64,000 nt of DNA from an uncultured Bartonella sp. (GCF_945277285.1 NZ_CALYPR010000003.1:124001-188000); one strand, 5' to 3'. Positions 10,200-19,491 are shown, counted from the stretch's first letter. Translations and numbers: made by a program. Notes: generated by a model from the letters alone, not told the origin.

Positions 10200-11393
10200 A
10201 TGGTGTTTGTCGGTTTTTTTCGGAAAATAAAGTTTTGTGCTGTGGTAACGTGTCTCGTTGGTGTTTCGGCGAGCACTGCATCTGCTGTCGATAAAGATGT
10301 TTTTATCAAACGTTTTACAGAATCTTTTGGAACGTCGGTAACCGTTTCTTATGGGACGGCTGCAGAAAATGGCGATAACCTAACTCTTGATAATGTGCGT
10401 ATCGTCGGAACTCCGCTTTCTCCCGACACTTCACTTGGAACAGTAGTTTTTTCCGGTATAACCGAAAAAGATCACAATGCATTTTCAGTAAACAAAGTAT
10501 CTATTCCGGCGCTCCGCTATGTGTATGAAGGCAACACAATCAATGTATCTGATGTAACCTTCAATGATGTATCATTACCACCGAATAAAGGCATTTATAA
10601 TCAGAATATCGGCTTTCGCTATGATACTGGTCGATTTAAACAACTGGAGTTACAAGATAGCCAAAAAAAACGCTTGGCCTTGCTGGAAAATGGAACGGTC
10701 GTCCTTCACCCCTCAATACGGAAAAATCCGGTTGGTTTTTTAATCGACATAAAAAAAATAACGGTTTTTGTCGATCATTTTCCGGAAGGATCAACGCGTG
10801 AAGATTTCATCTCTATGGGCTATAAAAATGCAACCGGTCACCTTGATATTGAAGGGGCATATGGCGGTTATCAGGCGATGATGGAGCTGAAACAATTCCA
10901 TCTTGTGCTCGACAAGGGTGGAGTTCTTGATGTCGCCTTAAAAATGGATGGCATGACTCTTGATTCACTTTTAACCGTTGTCACGTTGCAACGCGAAAAT
11001 GAACACGGACACATCAAGTCAACACAGATGTGGCTAGGTATGCTTGCACAAGTTCAACGCTATAATTTTTACGGTGGCAAGTTGCGGTTTGAAGACCATT
11101 CATTAACCGAAAAGCTTATCAATACCGAAGCAAAACGGTTAAAAATAAGTGGCGATGCCCTAAAAACAAAATGGAAAAGCAGCTTGCCCGGTTGGCTCTC
11201 TTTTGCGAAAGGGACAAGCTTTGAACAGGACGCACAACATGCCATTATGTCCTATTTGGATAAGCCAAAGTCCTTGGCCATTTCTTCTTCTCCAATGGAT
11301 AGACTACCGGTAATTATGTTAGCTATTTCAGGAAAGCTTAGTCCGAAAGAATTTGTACGCGAGCTAAACCTCAAAATTAATTCAAACAACTAA
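10200..11393 (+). CDS. Exported protein of unknown function
   Basis: About 397 aa, not recognised. From ATG 10200 the N-terminus is a classic Sec signal (basic RKIKF, then CAVVTCLVGVSASTASA with a plausible cut after ASA). GTG at 10164 would add 12 residues and is an alternative; neither has a clear ribosome site. The mature part is beta-rich: repeated short segments of the kind LTLDNVRIVGTPLSPDTS, VNKVSIPALRYVYEG and INVSDVTFNDVSLPP. This resembles layered beta proteins that sit in the periplasm (YdgA/AsmA-like style), but no family motif could be named. It follows the DUF900 lipoprotein by about 85 bp on the same strand and may belong to the same unit. Confidence 0.7.
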   Translation: MVFVGFFRKIKFCAVVTCLVGVSASTASAVDKDVFIKRFTESFGTSVTVSYGTAAENGDNLTLDNVRIVGTPLSPDTSLGTVVFSGITEKDHNAFSVNKVSIPALRYVYEGNTINVSDVTFNDVSLPPNKGIYNQNIGFRYDTGRFKQLELQDSQKKRLALLENGTVVLHPSIRKNPVGFLIDIKKITVFVDHFPEGSTREDFISMGYKNATGHLDIEGAYGGYQAMMELKQFHLVLDKGGVLDVALKMDGMTLDSLLTVVTLQRENEHGHIKSTQMWLGMLAQVQRYNFYGGKLRFEDHSLTEKLINTEAKRLKISGDALKTKWKSSLPGWLSFAKGTSFEQDAQHAIMSYLDKPKSLAISSSPMDRLPVIMLAISGKLSPKEFVRELNLKINSNN

Positions 11394-11876
11394 AAGGTCA
11401 CCAGCATTAAAGTTTAAGCTGTTTATTTCGGAGCGGCAAAAAGGGTAGGTGCCATAAGAAATTTTGATTTTCTTCCCCAACTGCTGTGCAGCTAATTACA
11501 CCTGCTTTATACACGCATTTAATAAAAAATTTGTTTTGTCTCCAATCAGAATAAATTTCGAAAGCAAATGAATGACAGGAATGGAAATAAAAAAATTTAG
11601 AATGACCAATCAAAATTTAGATCAAATTTCAAATGAACGACTGCCAAAATAATAAAGGCTTTTCGCCTGAGTTTAGATAATCCCGGATATTTAAAAACCA
11701 CCAGCGACACAGAAACCATAGTATAAAAGATTATAAAGTTTTTTATTTGGCTCTGAAAATTTTATTTGGCTCTGAAAAACAGATAAACTCAGTAGGGCTA
11801 TTAAGATAGCGTTATAGTTTTGATTGTAACTTTTTGACGCAAGAAAAGCTTTTGATCGACCAGTAAAAATAACGTT
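11394..11876. other. Intergenic region between the unknown exported gene and tRNA-Ala
   Basis: AT-rich, no credible gene. It contains a short hairpin (AGGC-TTTTC-GCCT around 11657-11669) and a perfect 19-bp tandem duplication. Confidence 0.5.
11741..11778. repeat. Perfect tandem duplication, 2 x 19 bp
   Basis: TTTTATTTGGCTCTGAAAA occurs at 11741-11759 and again, directly abutting, at 11760-11778. It is probably a recent slippage duplication. No role is evident. Confidence 0.9.
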
Positions 11877-11952
11877 TGGTGGAGCTAAGCGGAATCGAAC
11901 CGCTGGCCTCTTGCGTGCGATGCAAGCGCTCTCCCAGCTGAGCTATAGCCCC
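11877..11952 (-). tRNA. tRNA-Ala (anticodon CGC)
   Basis: A 76-base tRNA read leftwards. The acceptor stem GGGGCTA/TAGCTCC has one G-U pair. The D-arm is AGCTCAGCTGGGAGAGC. The anticodon stem CTTGC/GCAAG encloses ATCGCAC (anticodon CGC), the T-loop is GGTTCGATTCC, and the 3' ACCA is encoded (CCA at 11877-11879). Confidence 0.96.
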
Positions 11953-12071
11953 TTCTAAATTAATCCCTTAAGAAAATGTCGTAGGGCGGTATTAAAGTGC
12001 AACGCATTGAAGATCAAGCCCCATTTTTTATCTTCACCTATAATCATTCTGTTTCGATAGAAATCTGTCTA

Positions 12072-12101
12072 ATAAAAAAAGGAGGCGGAAACCGCCTCCT
12101 T
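12072..12101 (-). terminator. Intrinsic terminator of the tor operon
   Basis: A perfect 10-bp stem AAGGAGGCGG/CCGCCTCCTT (12079-12101, 3-base loop) is followed on the minus strand by a T-run (plus-strand A-run 12073-12080). It lies about 20 bases past the torA stop codon. Confidence 0.88.
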
Positions 12102-12122
12102 CATTATCTTATCAACACACGA

Positions 12123-14627
12123 TCAGCCTACTTTGCGTGGCTCAACGAAAACATCCACTGGAGGAAGTTCACCGGTGAACTTTTCAATTTCCACAACGGC
12201 AGTTTGACCGCAATTGGATTGAGCCAATTTTGAAGTAGAAACACTCGTCGTCAAATTGTTAACGTCGCCATAGCGGCAGAGTGACTTTGGCTCCCTTGGG
12301 TCAACCGGGTCATACCATCCACCTTCATTGATACGAATGACGCCGGGGCGGATAATATCAGTGACTTTTATGCCAACCAATATCTGGCCGCGATCGTTAT
12401 AAGCACGAGCAATATCACCGTCCTTTAATCCGCGAGCTTCTGCATCTTTCGGATTAATCCAGCAGGGTTCACGTCCGCCGATTGCATATTTCTCGCGAAG
12501 TTTTGTACCGCACAATTGAGAATGCAAACGGAAGATCGGGTGGTTCGAAGCAATATGGAGCGGATATTTGGTTGTTGGGCCATCAAGACGTTCGATCGGC
12601 TCCATCCAAGTGGGGTGGGGCGGGCAGTCGTCGTAATGCATCTTTTCGATATTAAGCGAATAGATTTCGATTTTGCCCGACGGGGTGCCCAATGCATTCA
12701 ACAATGGATCCTCGCGGAAATCGGCATAACGTACATACTGTTTTTGAGCATCTTTAACAGGGAAACCAAGTGCTTCCTCACTTTCCCAGAAAGTGTCAAA
12801 AACGGGCATTTCCATACCCTTGGCACGAGACTCAACGCGGGCTCCTTCATAAAAGCTCTTAATCCAATCCATCTCGTTCATGCCTTCGGTATATTCTTCA
12901 CGCTTGCCCAAGCGCTCACAAATATCGGCAAAAATATCGTAGTCTGACCGAGCTTCATACATCGGCTCAATAAGCTTTTTCATTGGCACAATGTGGCTAA
13001 GCGCATAGTCACCAAGTTGTTCGATATCATTGCGCTCATAGGAGGTTGTGACCGGCAAAACAATGTCTGCATACCGTGCCGACGCTGTCCATTGAAAATC
13101 ATGAACCACAAATGTATCGAGCTTTTTCCATGCTTCCACCATTTCATTGCGATTTTGCTGATGAGCAAACGGATTACCACCAGCCCAATAAACCATATGT
13201 ATTTCAGGCAGCACGATGTCCGAACCGTTATATTTAATGGTTCTTCCGGGATGAAGCAGCGATTCAACAACACGACAAACCGGAATAGCATTCGATTTTG
13301 GTTGGCAAGCAGATTCAGTAGAACCCGGATGACAACCGGCAGGCAAGTCAGTTACGGGAGCTGCAGGCCCATCAGTAATACCGCTTAAAATCGGGCTCGT
13401 GGCAGTTGGCGCACCACCACTGCAATAATGGTAGCTAAAGCCAAAACCGCCGCCTGGTAAGCCGATTTGTCCAAGCATCGAACACAACGTTACCAGCATC
13501 CAGTGGGCTTGTTCACCGTGATGTTGGCGCTGGATAGACCAGCCAGCTGCAATCATAGTGCGGTTGCCTGCAAAATCGCGGGCAAGCTGTTTGATTATAT
13601 TTGCGTCAATGCCGCAGATTTCAGATGCCCATTCAGCGGTTTTTGGTGTTCCGTCCTCTTTACCTATTAGATAGGCCAGAAACCGATCGAACCCCACCGT
13701 GTATTTTTTCAAAAACTCTTCATCATACAGTTTCTCTGCATAAAGTGTGTGAGCAATACCGAGCATCATTGCTACATCGGTTTGCGGACGAGGAGCTAAC
13801 CATTCGCCGTTCAAAAACTGACACGTTTCCGTTTTAATCGGATCTATGCAGATAACACGGATACCGGCTTTTTTGACTTCCTCCAAACCGACGAAACCAC
13901 CATGATCAGGCACAAGCCAACCAATTTGGTTCGTGTTGACAGGATTACATCCCCAGAACACAAGCGTTTTGGTATTATCTCTTACAACGTCCCATGAGGT
14001 GCATTGCTCATAGACCTCTAACGAACCAACGACGTGAGGCAAAATAACCTGCGCTGCACCAGTGGAGTAATCACCTAACGAGTTTACAAACCCACCTGTA
14101 GTTTTCAACATTCTGCGCAACAAAGTACGGCAGTTATGGAATTTACCAACGCTTTTCCAGCCATATGAACCGCCGAAAATACCGTTTGATCCATATTTTT
14201 TGCGTACACGTGTCAGCTCGCCTGCTACAAGGTCAATTGCTTTATCCCAGCTTACACGTACAAAATCGCCTGTTCCACGCCCTTCAGGATCAGCGCCCGG
14301 ACCTTGCTCCAGCCAAGCCCGCCGCACCATCGGATATTTGATACGTGAAGGGGAATAAATCGAATCCATCATGCCTTCTAACATTGTATTCGGGTGTGGA
14401 TCATGTTCCCAAGGTGTAACTTCCACCAGACGGCCCTGGTCAACACGGCCGCGGAAGACGCCCCAATGGCTACCAGACATAGTCAATTTCGTTGTGGGTT
14501 GAGCCAGTGCACCGCGGCTGAGAAGTGAACCGCTTGCTGCGCCGATCATGGCCAACATAGCACTACTTTTTAAAAATGAACGACGGTTCATTTCCGGTAG
14601 AGTAATTTTAGTTTTGTCGAATGACAT
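12123..14627 (-). CDS. torA: Trimethylamine-N-oxide reductase, molybdopterin catalytic subunit
   Basis: 834-aa periplasmic molybdoenzyme that reduces TMAO (possibly other N/S-oxides) as terminal electron acceptor. A Tat signal is present: NRRSFLKSS at about residues 14-22, hydrophobic stretch, then SRGALAQ. The sequence follows E. coli TorA closely: SYGWKSVGKFHNC, the Mo-ligand serine region LGDYSTGAAQ, EVYEQCTSWDVV, AAGWSIQRQHHGEQAHWMLV and GLPGGGFGFSYHY. The C-terminal cofactor-binding domain includes ASNHPIFRLHSQL. A GGAGA ribosome site precedes the ATG. It is the last gene of a leftward three-gene operon after the cytochrome and torD, whereas the E. coli order is torCAD. No torSTR sensor system is nearby. 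TMAO preference over DMSO or biotin sulfoxide is inferred from sequence resemblance. Confidence 0.92.
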   Translation of the reverse strand: MSFDKTKITLPEMNRRSFLKSSAMLAMIGAASGSLLSRGALAQPTTKLTMSGSHWGVFRGRVDQGRLVEVTPWEHDPHPNTMLEGMMDSIYSPSRIKYPMVRRAWLEQGPGADPEGRGTGDFVRVSWDKAIDLVAGELTRVRKKYGSNGIFGGSYGWKSVGKFHNCRTLLRRMLKTTGGFVNSLGDYSTGAAQVILPHVVGSLEVYEQCTSWDVVRDNTKTLVFWGCNPVNTNQIGWLVPDHGGFVGLEEVKKAGIRVICIDPIKTETCQFLNGEWLAPRPQTDVAMMLGIAHTLYAEKLYDEEFLKKYTVGFDRFLAYLIGKEDGTPKTAEWASEICGIDANIIKQLARDFAGNRTMIAAGWSIQRQHHGEQAHWMLVTLCSMLGQIGLPGGGFGFSYHYCSGGAPTATSPILSGITDGPAAPVTDLPAGCHPGSTESACQPKSNAIPVCRVVESLLHPGRTIKYNGSDIVLPEIHMVYWAGGNPFAHQQNRNEMVEAWKKLDTFVVHDFQWTASARYADIVLPVTTSYERNDIEQLGDYALSHIVPMKKLIEPMYEARSDYDIFADICERLGKREEYTEGMNEMDWIKSFYEGARVESRAKGMEMPVFDTFWESEEALGFPVKDAQKQYVRYADFREDPLLNALGTPSGKIEIYSLNIEKMHYDDCPPHPTWMEPIERLDGPTTKYPLHIASNHPIFRLHSQLCGTKLREKYAIGGREPCWINPKDAEARGLKDGDIARAYNDRGQILVGIKVTDIIRPGVIRINEGGWYDPVDPREPKSLCRYGDVNNLTTSVSTSKLAQSNCGQTAVVEIEKFTGELPPVDVFVEPRKVG

Positions 14628-14636
14628 TGCATTCTC

Positions 14637-15302
14637 CTAGTGTTTAATGTTGTCTTGGTTGCCAAAAAGGCGACTGAAAGACGAAAGATAGATAATAAGC
14701 AAGTCAACGAGGTGGGTATATAAGCTGTGACCAGCCACTTTACCCAGCTTTGCATTCATTTCTGGAAGCCAGCGAAGCAACCGTGACGTGAGACCGGTAA
14801 TTGAATTACAATCATTTTGTCGAAATGCTTCAGCCAATGCAGCCAATTCCAAAGCAATGTGGTCAGCTGGCTCTTTGCAGGATGTTTTTACCGAAACATC
14901 AAGTTTTCTTAAAACATCAAGCATTTCAACATAAGGTTTCTGAAACAGCCTGCCGTTTTCATCGCTATAATAACTTTCATAAGGAGGAACGGAAAGTGGA
15001 CCAGAAGCACCGTCGAACAAGCATATATATTGCTGCGAAAGCAGATTATAAAGCTCATCGGTTGAATGATTGCGGAAAATATCCGCAATCATTCTAGTTT
15101 GTTTACCGGCTTCGAGTTCTTCACCAAATTCTTCCAGAAAGGTCATAACTGGATGTGAACGGCATTCGTTAAGAATTTCAACACTTGGCGGGGCAATTAA
15201 TAACTGGGAAAACCAGTCTATAACTGTTGCCAGAGCGAGATTTTCTTGCGGAGCAAGCTGCCCATTCATTGCAAATGACACCTCTGATTGAGTGATAGCC
15301 AT
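14637..15302 (-). CDS. torD: TorD-family molybdoenzyme chaperone
   Basis: 221-aa cytoplasmic, all-helical chaperone that binds the Tat leader of apo-TorA and prepares it for cofactor insertion and export. Family features are visible: a central segment with the YICLFDGASGPLSVPPYESYY region (TorD/DmsD type, conserved Pro-Tyr-Glu-Ser) and the late EPADHIALELAALAEAF (E-P-x-D-H), which is the hallmark of the family. The start ATG overlaps the cytochrome stop codon (TAATG), and purine-rich ribosome-site sequence (GGAGAAGGAG) lies within the cytochrome's last codons. torA starts 9 bp downstream. The length is normal (about 200-220 aa). Confidence 0.9.
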   Translation of the reverse strand: MAITQSEVSFAMNGQLAPQENLALATVIDWFSQLLIAPPSVEILNECRSHPVMTFLEEFGEELEAGKQTRMIADIFRNHSTDELYNLLSQQYICLFDGASGPLSVPPYESYYSDENGRLFQKPYVEMLDVLRKLDVSVKTSCKEPADHIALELAALAEAFRQNDCNSITGLTSRLLRWLPEMNAKLGKVAGHSLYTHLVDLLIIYLSSFSRLFGNQDNIKH

Positions 15303-16924
15303 TAGCGAGCTGCTCCTTCTCCATGAACATCTTTCGAATGGTTCTGAAGATAGCTCAACAGCAAGCGGTATTGATCCGGTGTCAGTGAAGTATAACGCTT
15401 CATCGCATTCAGATTACCGATCCACTGATTAGCGAGCAAATGGCCGGGTTCAGGCAGTGAGTGGCAAACGCTGCAAGTTGAACTGAACAGATCTGATGTA
15501 TATGCCCACATGTCACCAAGCGAAGCATTGACACCATCACTTTTTGTCCACAATTCCAGACTTACCGGATACCATGTCTGTTTGGTCTCAGGATCGACAA
15601 CAGCCTCACCTAGTTTATAAGACGATATCGCTTTGTCACCAAGTACAGCATACATTATGCGCTGTCCTTGTAAGGCATAGACGACAGAGGGAGCGCCATC
15701 CATTTGCCAACCGTCAAGGCGTACTTTCATTTTGTCGCCTTTGTGGTCAAGTACAGCTAACTTAGCTGCTGCCAGTAATTTACCATCTTCATCACCCGAA
15801 CCATTTTCATCAATATAAAACGGCTTGGTGTAAACTGAGTACAGCGTTTTAGCTTGAGCTATTGTACCATCTGAGGATGTTGGCAAAGTTACATCAAGTT
15901 TGTTGGTTTGCGGCAACATCACAATTTGCGACGTGTGATTCGATTCTGGTTGTCCAGGAGCTGGCAGGTCAACACCGGGAATGGTCTTGACGTAAGCTGC
16001 CATCGCATGAAGATCTTCATCAGGAAGCTGTTTGGTATTTTTGATAACTTCCGCCATATCGCCACCGGCAACCTTGTTAATCGGGCTTTTTCCGGTTTTC
16101 AAATAATTGAAAATAGAATTTTCTGCCCAGAATTTTATACCCGTGTCATCTTGGCTGATGTTCGGAAAATGTCCTTTACCATCAGGTGTTGCACCGCCGC
16201 CATAACGCAGATTGCTCTTTATTACGCCCATGAAATTGCGGGTTGAGTGACATTCAGCGCAGTGACCAGCACCTTCAATAAGGTAACGGCCGCGTTCAAG
16301 CAGAGCCTGTTCGCTTTTTGTTGCCTGCGTATCAGTTGTTGATGTGGTTTTCATTGCTGACAATGGTTCGCCATCAAGAAATGCTAAACGCCATACGCCA
16401 ACACCGCGACGCATGTTGAACGGGAATTTTAAATCATGATCAGGAGCGGCGCCCTGAACAGGTTCGAGCGACTTGATATAAGCAAAAAGATCGCGCACGT
16501 CATTTGCTGTCAAACGCTGATATGATGTGTAGGGAAAAGCAGGGTAAAGGTTCTGACCATCCGGCATAATACCGTTTGGACCTACACCTTCACGAACAGC
16601 TTTGGTAAATTGGGCTAGTGTCCAATTACCAATGCCATCCTTCTTATCCGGCGAGATATTAGGCATGTAAAAACGCCCAAATTCTGTATCCAACGCACGT
16701 CCGCCACCCAATTTTAACGGATTGTCCTGATTAGGTGAGGAATGGCAGGTAGAGCAATCGCTGGCGACAAAAACAACGCGACCATTTTCCAGATCTGGCG
16801 CCGAATTATCAGCAACGTCTCGAGTAGGATGAGTAAGTGACCAAGTAATTGGGGAGGTAAGAACAAAGAAACCTACGATCCCTATAACAACTAGAACCAA
16901 AAACCATCGGGTTAGCCGTTTCAT
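15302..16924 (-). CDS. Hybrid triheme cytochrome c: diheme module fused to a TorC C-terminal domain
   Basis: 540-aa membrane-anchored periplasmic cytochrome, likely electron donor to TorA. One N-terminal helix (about residues 8-24) is followed by two class I cytochrome c domains with heme motifs CSTCH (57-61) and CAECH (222-226), of the type seen in diheme subunits of alcohol/gluconate dehydrogenases. The last about 190 residues match the distinct C-terminal domain of E. coli TorC: LYSVYTKPFYIDENG, an SH3-like stretch, WYPVSLELWTK, WAYTSDLFSSTCSVCH (heme 484-488), and HLLANQWIGNLNAMKRYTSL. E. coli TorC instead has a NapC-type tetraheme quinol oxidase at the N-terminus. That half is replaced here, so electrons may come from the bc1/cytochrome c pool rather than directly from quinol. 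It is first in the operon and coupled to torD. Confidence 0.85.
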   Translation of the reverse strand: MKRLTRWFLVLVVIGIVGFFVLTSPITWSLTHPTRDVADNSAPDLENGRVVFVASDCSTCHSSPNQDNPLKLGGGRALDTEFGRFYMPNISPDKKDGIGNWTLAQFTKAVREGVGPNGIMPDGQNLYPAFPYTSYQRLTANDVRDLFAYIKSLEPVQGAAPDHDLKFPFNMRRGVGVWRLAFLDGEPLSAMKTTSTTDTQATKSEQALLERGRYLIEGAGHCAECHSTRNFMGVIKSNLRYGGGATPDGKGHFPNISQDDTGIKFWAENSIFNYLKTGKSPINKVAGGDMAEVIKNTKQLPDEDLHAMAAYVKTIPGVDLPAPGQPESNHTSQIVMLPQTNKLDVTLPTSSDGTIAQAKTLYSVYTKPFYIDENGSGDEDGKLLAAAKLAVLDHKGDKMKVRLDGWQMDGAPSVVYALQGQRIMYAVLGDKAISSYKLGEAVVDPETKQTWYPVSLELWTKSDGVNASLGDMWAYTSDLFSSTCSVCHSLPEPGHLLANQWIGNLNAMKRYTSLTPDQYRLLLSYLQNHSKDVHGEGAAR

Positions 16925-17904
16925 ATTTTTGGCATCCTTCTATATAATTTTGTATTCAATTTTTTCTGAGGCATTTCTTCCCCGCTTCTACCTCGACAAC
17001 AGAGACTCTCTGATGTTGAAATTTACTTCTTATCGTGACGAAGTCTATTTAGTTGGCAAATAGCACTTTTTCGTGACAAAAACCAAATTTTGATAAAAAT
17101 AAAAAATTTAAAAAATATTCATAAAAAACAGCAAGTTATTGGTTGATCTTTATCAATTGGTAGAAATTGAATTTTGTCAATATCCTATTTTGGAACAACT
17201 TCAAGACTCTGAGTGGATAGAATTAAAAAACATGAGTATAAAACGCCAGTTATTTTGTTATTTTTTGTCAAAGCAGTTTTGGCGAAAACACTATTCGAGT
17301 TTTTAGCAGGTCAATCATGAATAGTCGGTTTTTTAGTTATACCAGGTTCCGTTTTTAATAAAGTGACTGTTCTGTAACGCAGATAGTATTAGCCTAAAAA
17401 GGAAAATCGTAATCAGATAGGAAGGTTAACGTTTTAAACCATAATGGGTTGTTTAATTCCCAATGTGAAAAAATAAAAATCAATTTTTTGTTTTTTGAAA
17501 ATCGTTTTTAAACAGATAATTAAATGTTCATTCGATTTTTGCAAAAAGAACTTAAAATCCGACATATATAATGAATAATTTTTAAATTTTTTAATCGTTT
17601 TCATTCTAATTTACAAAAAATAGAATAGTTTATTCAAAATAAGACATAAAAATTAGAATTTTTGTTAAAAATATGAAATTTTTATATAGATTGTTTAAAA
17701 TGACGCCTTATAACCATTTTGTCTAAGTAATACAGTAAAAAAATAACAGAAAACTTGCCCAATTAAAATTTTCGTTCATATTTTATGAAGTGCGCCAATG
17801 GCGTACGAAATTTATATTCGTCCAACCAATTGTCGAATGCGTGAATTGACTGAGTAATATCATAATTAAGTTTTACGTATTCCTAGCCGATGAAGGAGAC
17901 CATC
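16925..17904. other. Long AT-rich divergent control region between the tor operon and adhP
   Basis: About 980 bp without a believable gene. It carries a perfect FNR-type palindrome at 17143-17156 and many A/T runs. Promoters for both flanking units must lie here. Confidence 0.6.
17143..17156 (-). promoter_or_regulatory. FNR/FnrL/FixK-type operator (perfect TTGAT-N4-ATCAA)
   Basis: TTGATCTTTATCAA matches the consensus for Crp/FNR oxygen-responsive activators at all ten conserved positions. Read leftwards, a -10-like TATGAA lies at 17118-17123, about 29 bp from the box centre. This fits a class II activation promoter for the tor operon with a leader of about 185 bases. Control of adhP, about 750 bp to the right, is possible but less likely. 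No FNR gene is in the window. Confidence 0.75.
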
Positions 17905-18939
17905 ATGGCAAAGACGATGCAAGCTGCAGTAGTGCGAGAATTTGGAAAGCCACTTACTATTGATGAAGTCCCAATTCCGGAGCCCGGAGAGGGGATGATC
18001 CAAGTTAGTGTGCAAGCATGTGGTGTGTGTCATACCGATTTGCATGCGGCGCACGGCGATTGGCCGGTTAAACCTAATCCACCTTTTATTCCAGGGCATG
18101 AAGGCGTGGGCTATGTCTCTGCGGTTGGCCGGGGCGTTAAACATGTCAAGGAGGGCGATCGGGTTGGTGTGCCTTGGCTTTATACAGCCTGTGGTTGTTG
18201 TTCACATTGCCTTGCCGGTTGGGAAACCCTTTGTGAGCACCAGTTGAATACCGGTTATTCGGTCAATGGAGCATTTGCTGATTATGTAGTAGCCGACCCG
18301 AATTATGTTGGTCATTTGCCAAAAAATATCGGATTTAATGAAATAGCTCCAATTCTATGTGCAGGCGTTACTGTCTATAAAGGTCTCAAAATGACCGATG
18401 CAAAGGCCGGCAACTGGGTAGGCATTTCAGGAATTGGCGGGCTTGGCCATTTAGCTATCCAATATGCAAAAGCCATGGGCTTTAACGTTGCAGCAATCGA
18501 TGTTGCAGATGATAAAATTGATCTTGCCAAACAGCTCGGTGCCGATATCGGAATAAATGTCACGAAACAAAGTGACGCAACAGCGGAACTTCGTAAACTT
18601 ACCGATGGTGGGGTGCATGGAATGTTGGTGACAGCAGCATCTCCAAAAGCGTTCGAGCAAGCTCTCGGTATGGTAAGACGTGGTGGAACTTTGGCAATGA
18701 ACGGCTTGCCTGCTGGCAGTTTTCCTGTTCCCATTTTTAATATGGTGCTAAATGGCATTACGTTGCGTGGCTCCATTGTCGGAACACGGTTAGATCTTCA
18801 GGAGGCTTTGGATTTTGCTTCGGCTGGAAAAGTAAAATCACATATCTCGACTGATAAGCTTTCAGACATCAATCACATCTTCGACAATATGATTGCTGGT
18901 AAAATTGAAGGTCGAGTTGTTCTTGATATGACGAAATGA
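17905..18939 (+). CDS. adhP: Zinc-dependent alcohol dehydrogenase AdhP
   Basis: 344-aa cytosolic NAD-dependent medium-chain alcohol dehydrogenase interconverting ethanol (and similar alcohols) and acetaldehyde. The catalytic zinc motif CGVCHTDLHAAHGDWP, GHEGVGYVSAVGRGV, and the four structural-zinc cysteines in CGCCSHCLAGWETLCEHQ are intact. The Rossmann loop is GISGIGGLGHLAIQYAKAMG, and a following acidic residue (AAIDVADDK) favours NAD. The start chosen is the ATG at 17905, because AAGGAG at 17893-17898 is correctly spaced. The in-frame ATG at 17890 lies upstream of that ribosome site. A strong terminator follows. The gene stands alone, divergent from the tor operon. Confidence 0.95.
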   Translation: MAKTMQAAVVREFGKPLTIDEVPIPEPGEGMIQVSVQACGVCHTDLHAAHGDWPVKPNPPFIPGHEGVGYVSAVGRGVKHVKEGDRVGVPWLYTACGCCSHCLAGWETLCEHQLNTGYSVNGAFADYVVADPNYVGHLPKNIGFNEIAPILCAGVTVYKGLKMTDAKAGNWVGISGIGGLGHLAIQYAKAMGFNVAAIDVADDKIDLAKQLGADIGINVTKQSDATAELRKLTDGGVHGMLVTAASPKAFEQALGMVRRGGTLAMNGLPAGSFPVPIFNMVLNGITLRGSIVGTRLDLQEALDFASAGKVKSHISTDKLSDINHIFDNMIAGKIEGRVVLDMTK

Positions 18940-18967
18940 ACCTATAATAAAAATCACGAAAGCTTTA

Positions 18968-18990
18968 TGGGCCTGAATATTTCAGGCCCA
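18968..18990 (+). terminator. Intrinsic terminator after adhP
   Basis: Perfect 10-bp stem TGGGCCTGAA (18968-18977) / TTCAGGCCCA (18981-18990) with a 3-base loop, followed by TTTGTTTG, about 30 bases past the adhP stop. Confidence 0.85.
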
Positions 18991-19491
18991 TTTGTTTGAA
19001 AGTCGTTAAAAAATTTTTTAGCCATTCATAAATATTGTTTACCGTATCTTAAATAAGAAACGAATGTAAAAATTAGAAATTTTAATTAAATGTCTAACTT
19101 TCACATGTTATGTATCATACAAGATAACATTACTATTGATATATGTATTATAAAAAATTATTTAATTTAAGATAATTTTTATTGATTGAGTGGGTCATAA
19201 AATTCCTTTTAAAAATGATTTTTTTATTTTTTTCAATTAAAAATGATAAAATTATATTATTTGAAAAAATTGAGATACATAATTTATCCGGAAAAATATT
19301 TTTGAAAATTAGAAAAATTTTCGACGCGGCAGTGGGAAGCTATAGGATATTCACAATTAAGTTTATTGTTTTTTTTAATATTCTAGACAAAATTTAAGAA
19401 ATAATAAAAATAAAAAGAGGGACTTTTGTTGTCGGGAGAGGTCACAAAGCTCTTTAAATTGAATGCTGGAATGTGTCCGGGAGGAGAAAAT
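18991..19491. other. Very AT-rich leader region upstream of cstA
   Basis: About 500 bp dominated by A/T runs; no supported gene. It presumably contains the cstA promoter. GGAGGA at 19480-19485 is the cstA ribosome site. Confidence 0.5.

Noticed and set aside
19182..19397. 71-codon open frame upstream of cstA
   Set aside because: Lys/Ile/Phe-rich product from a very AT-rich stretch, no ribosome site or family features; likely chance.
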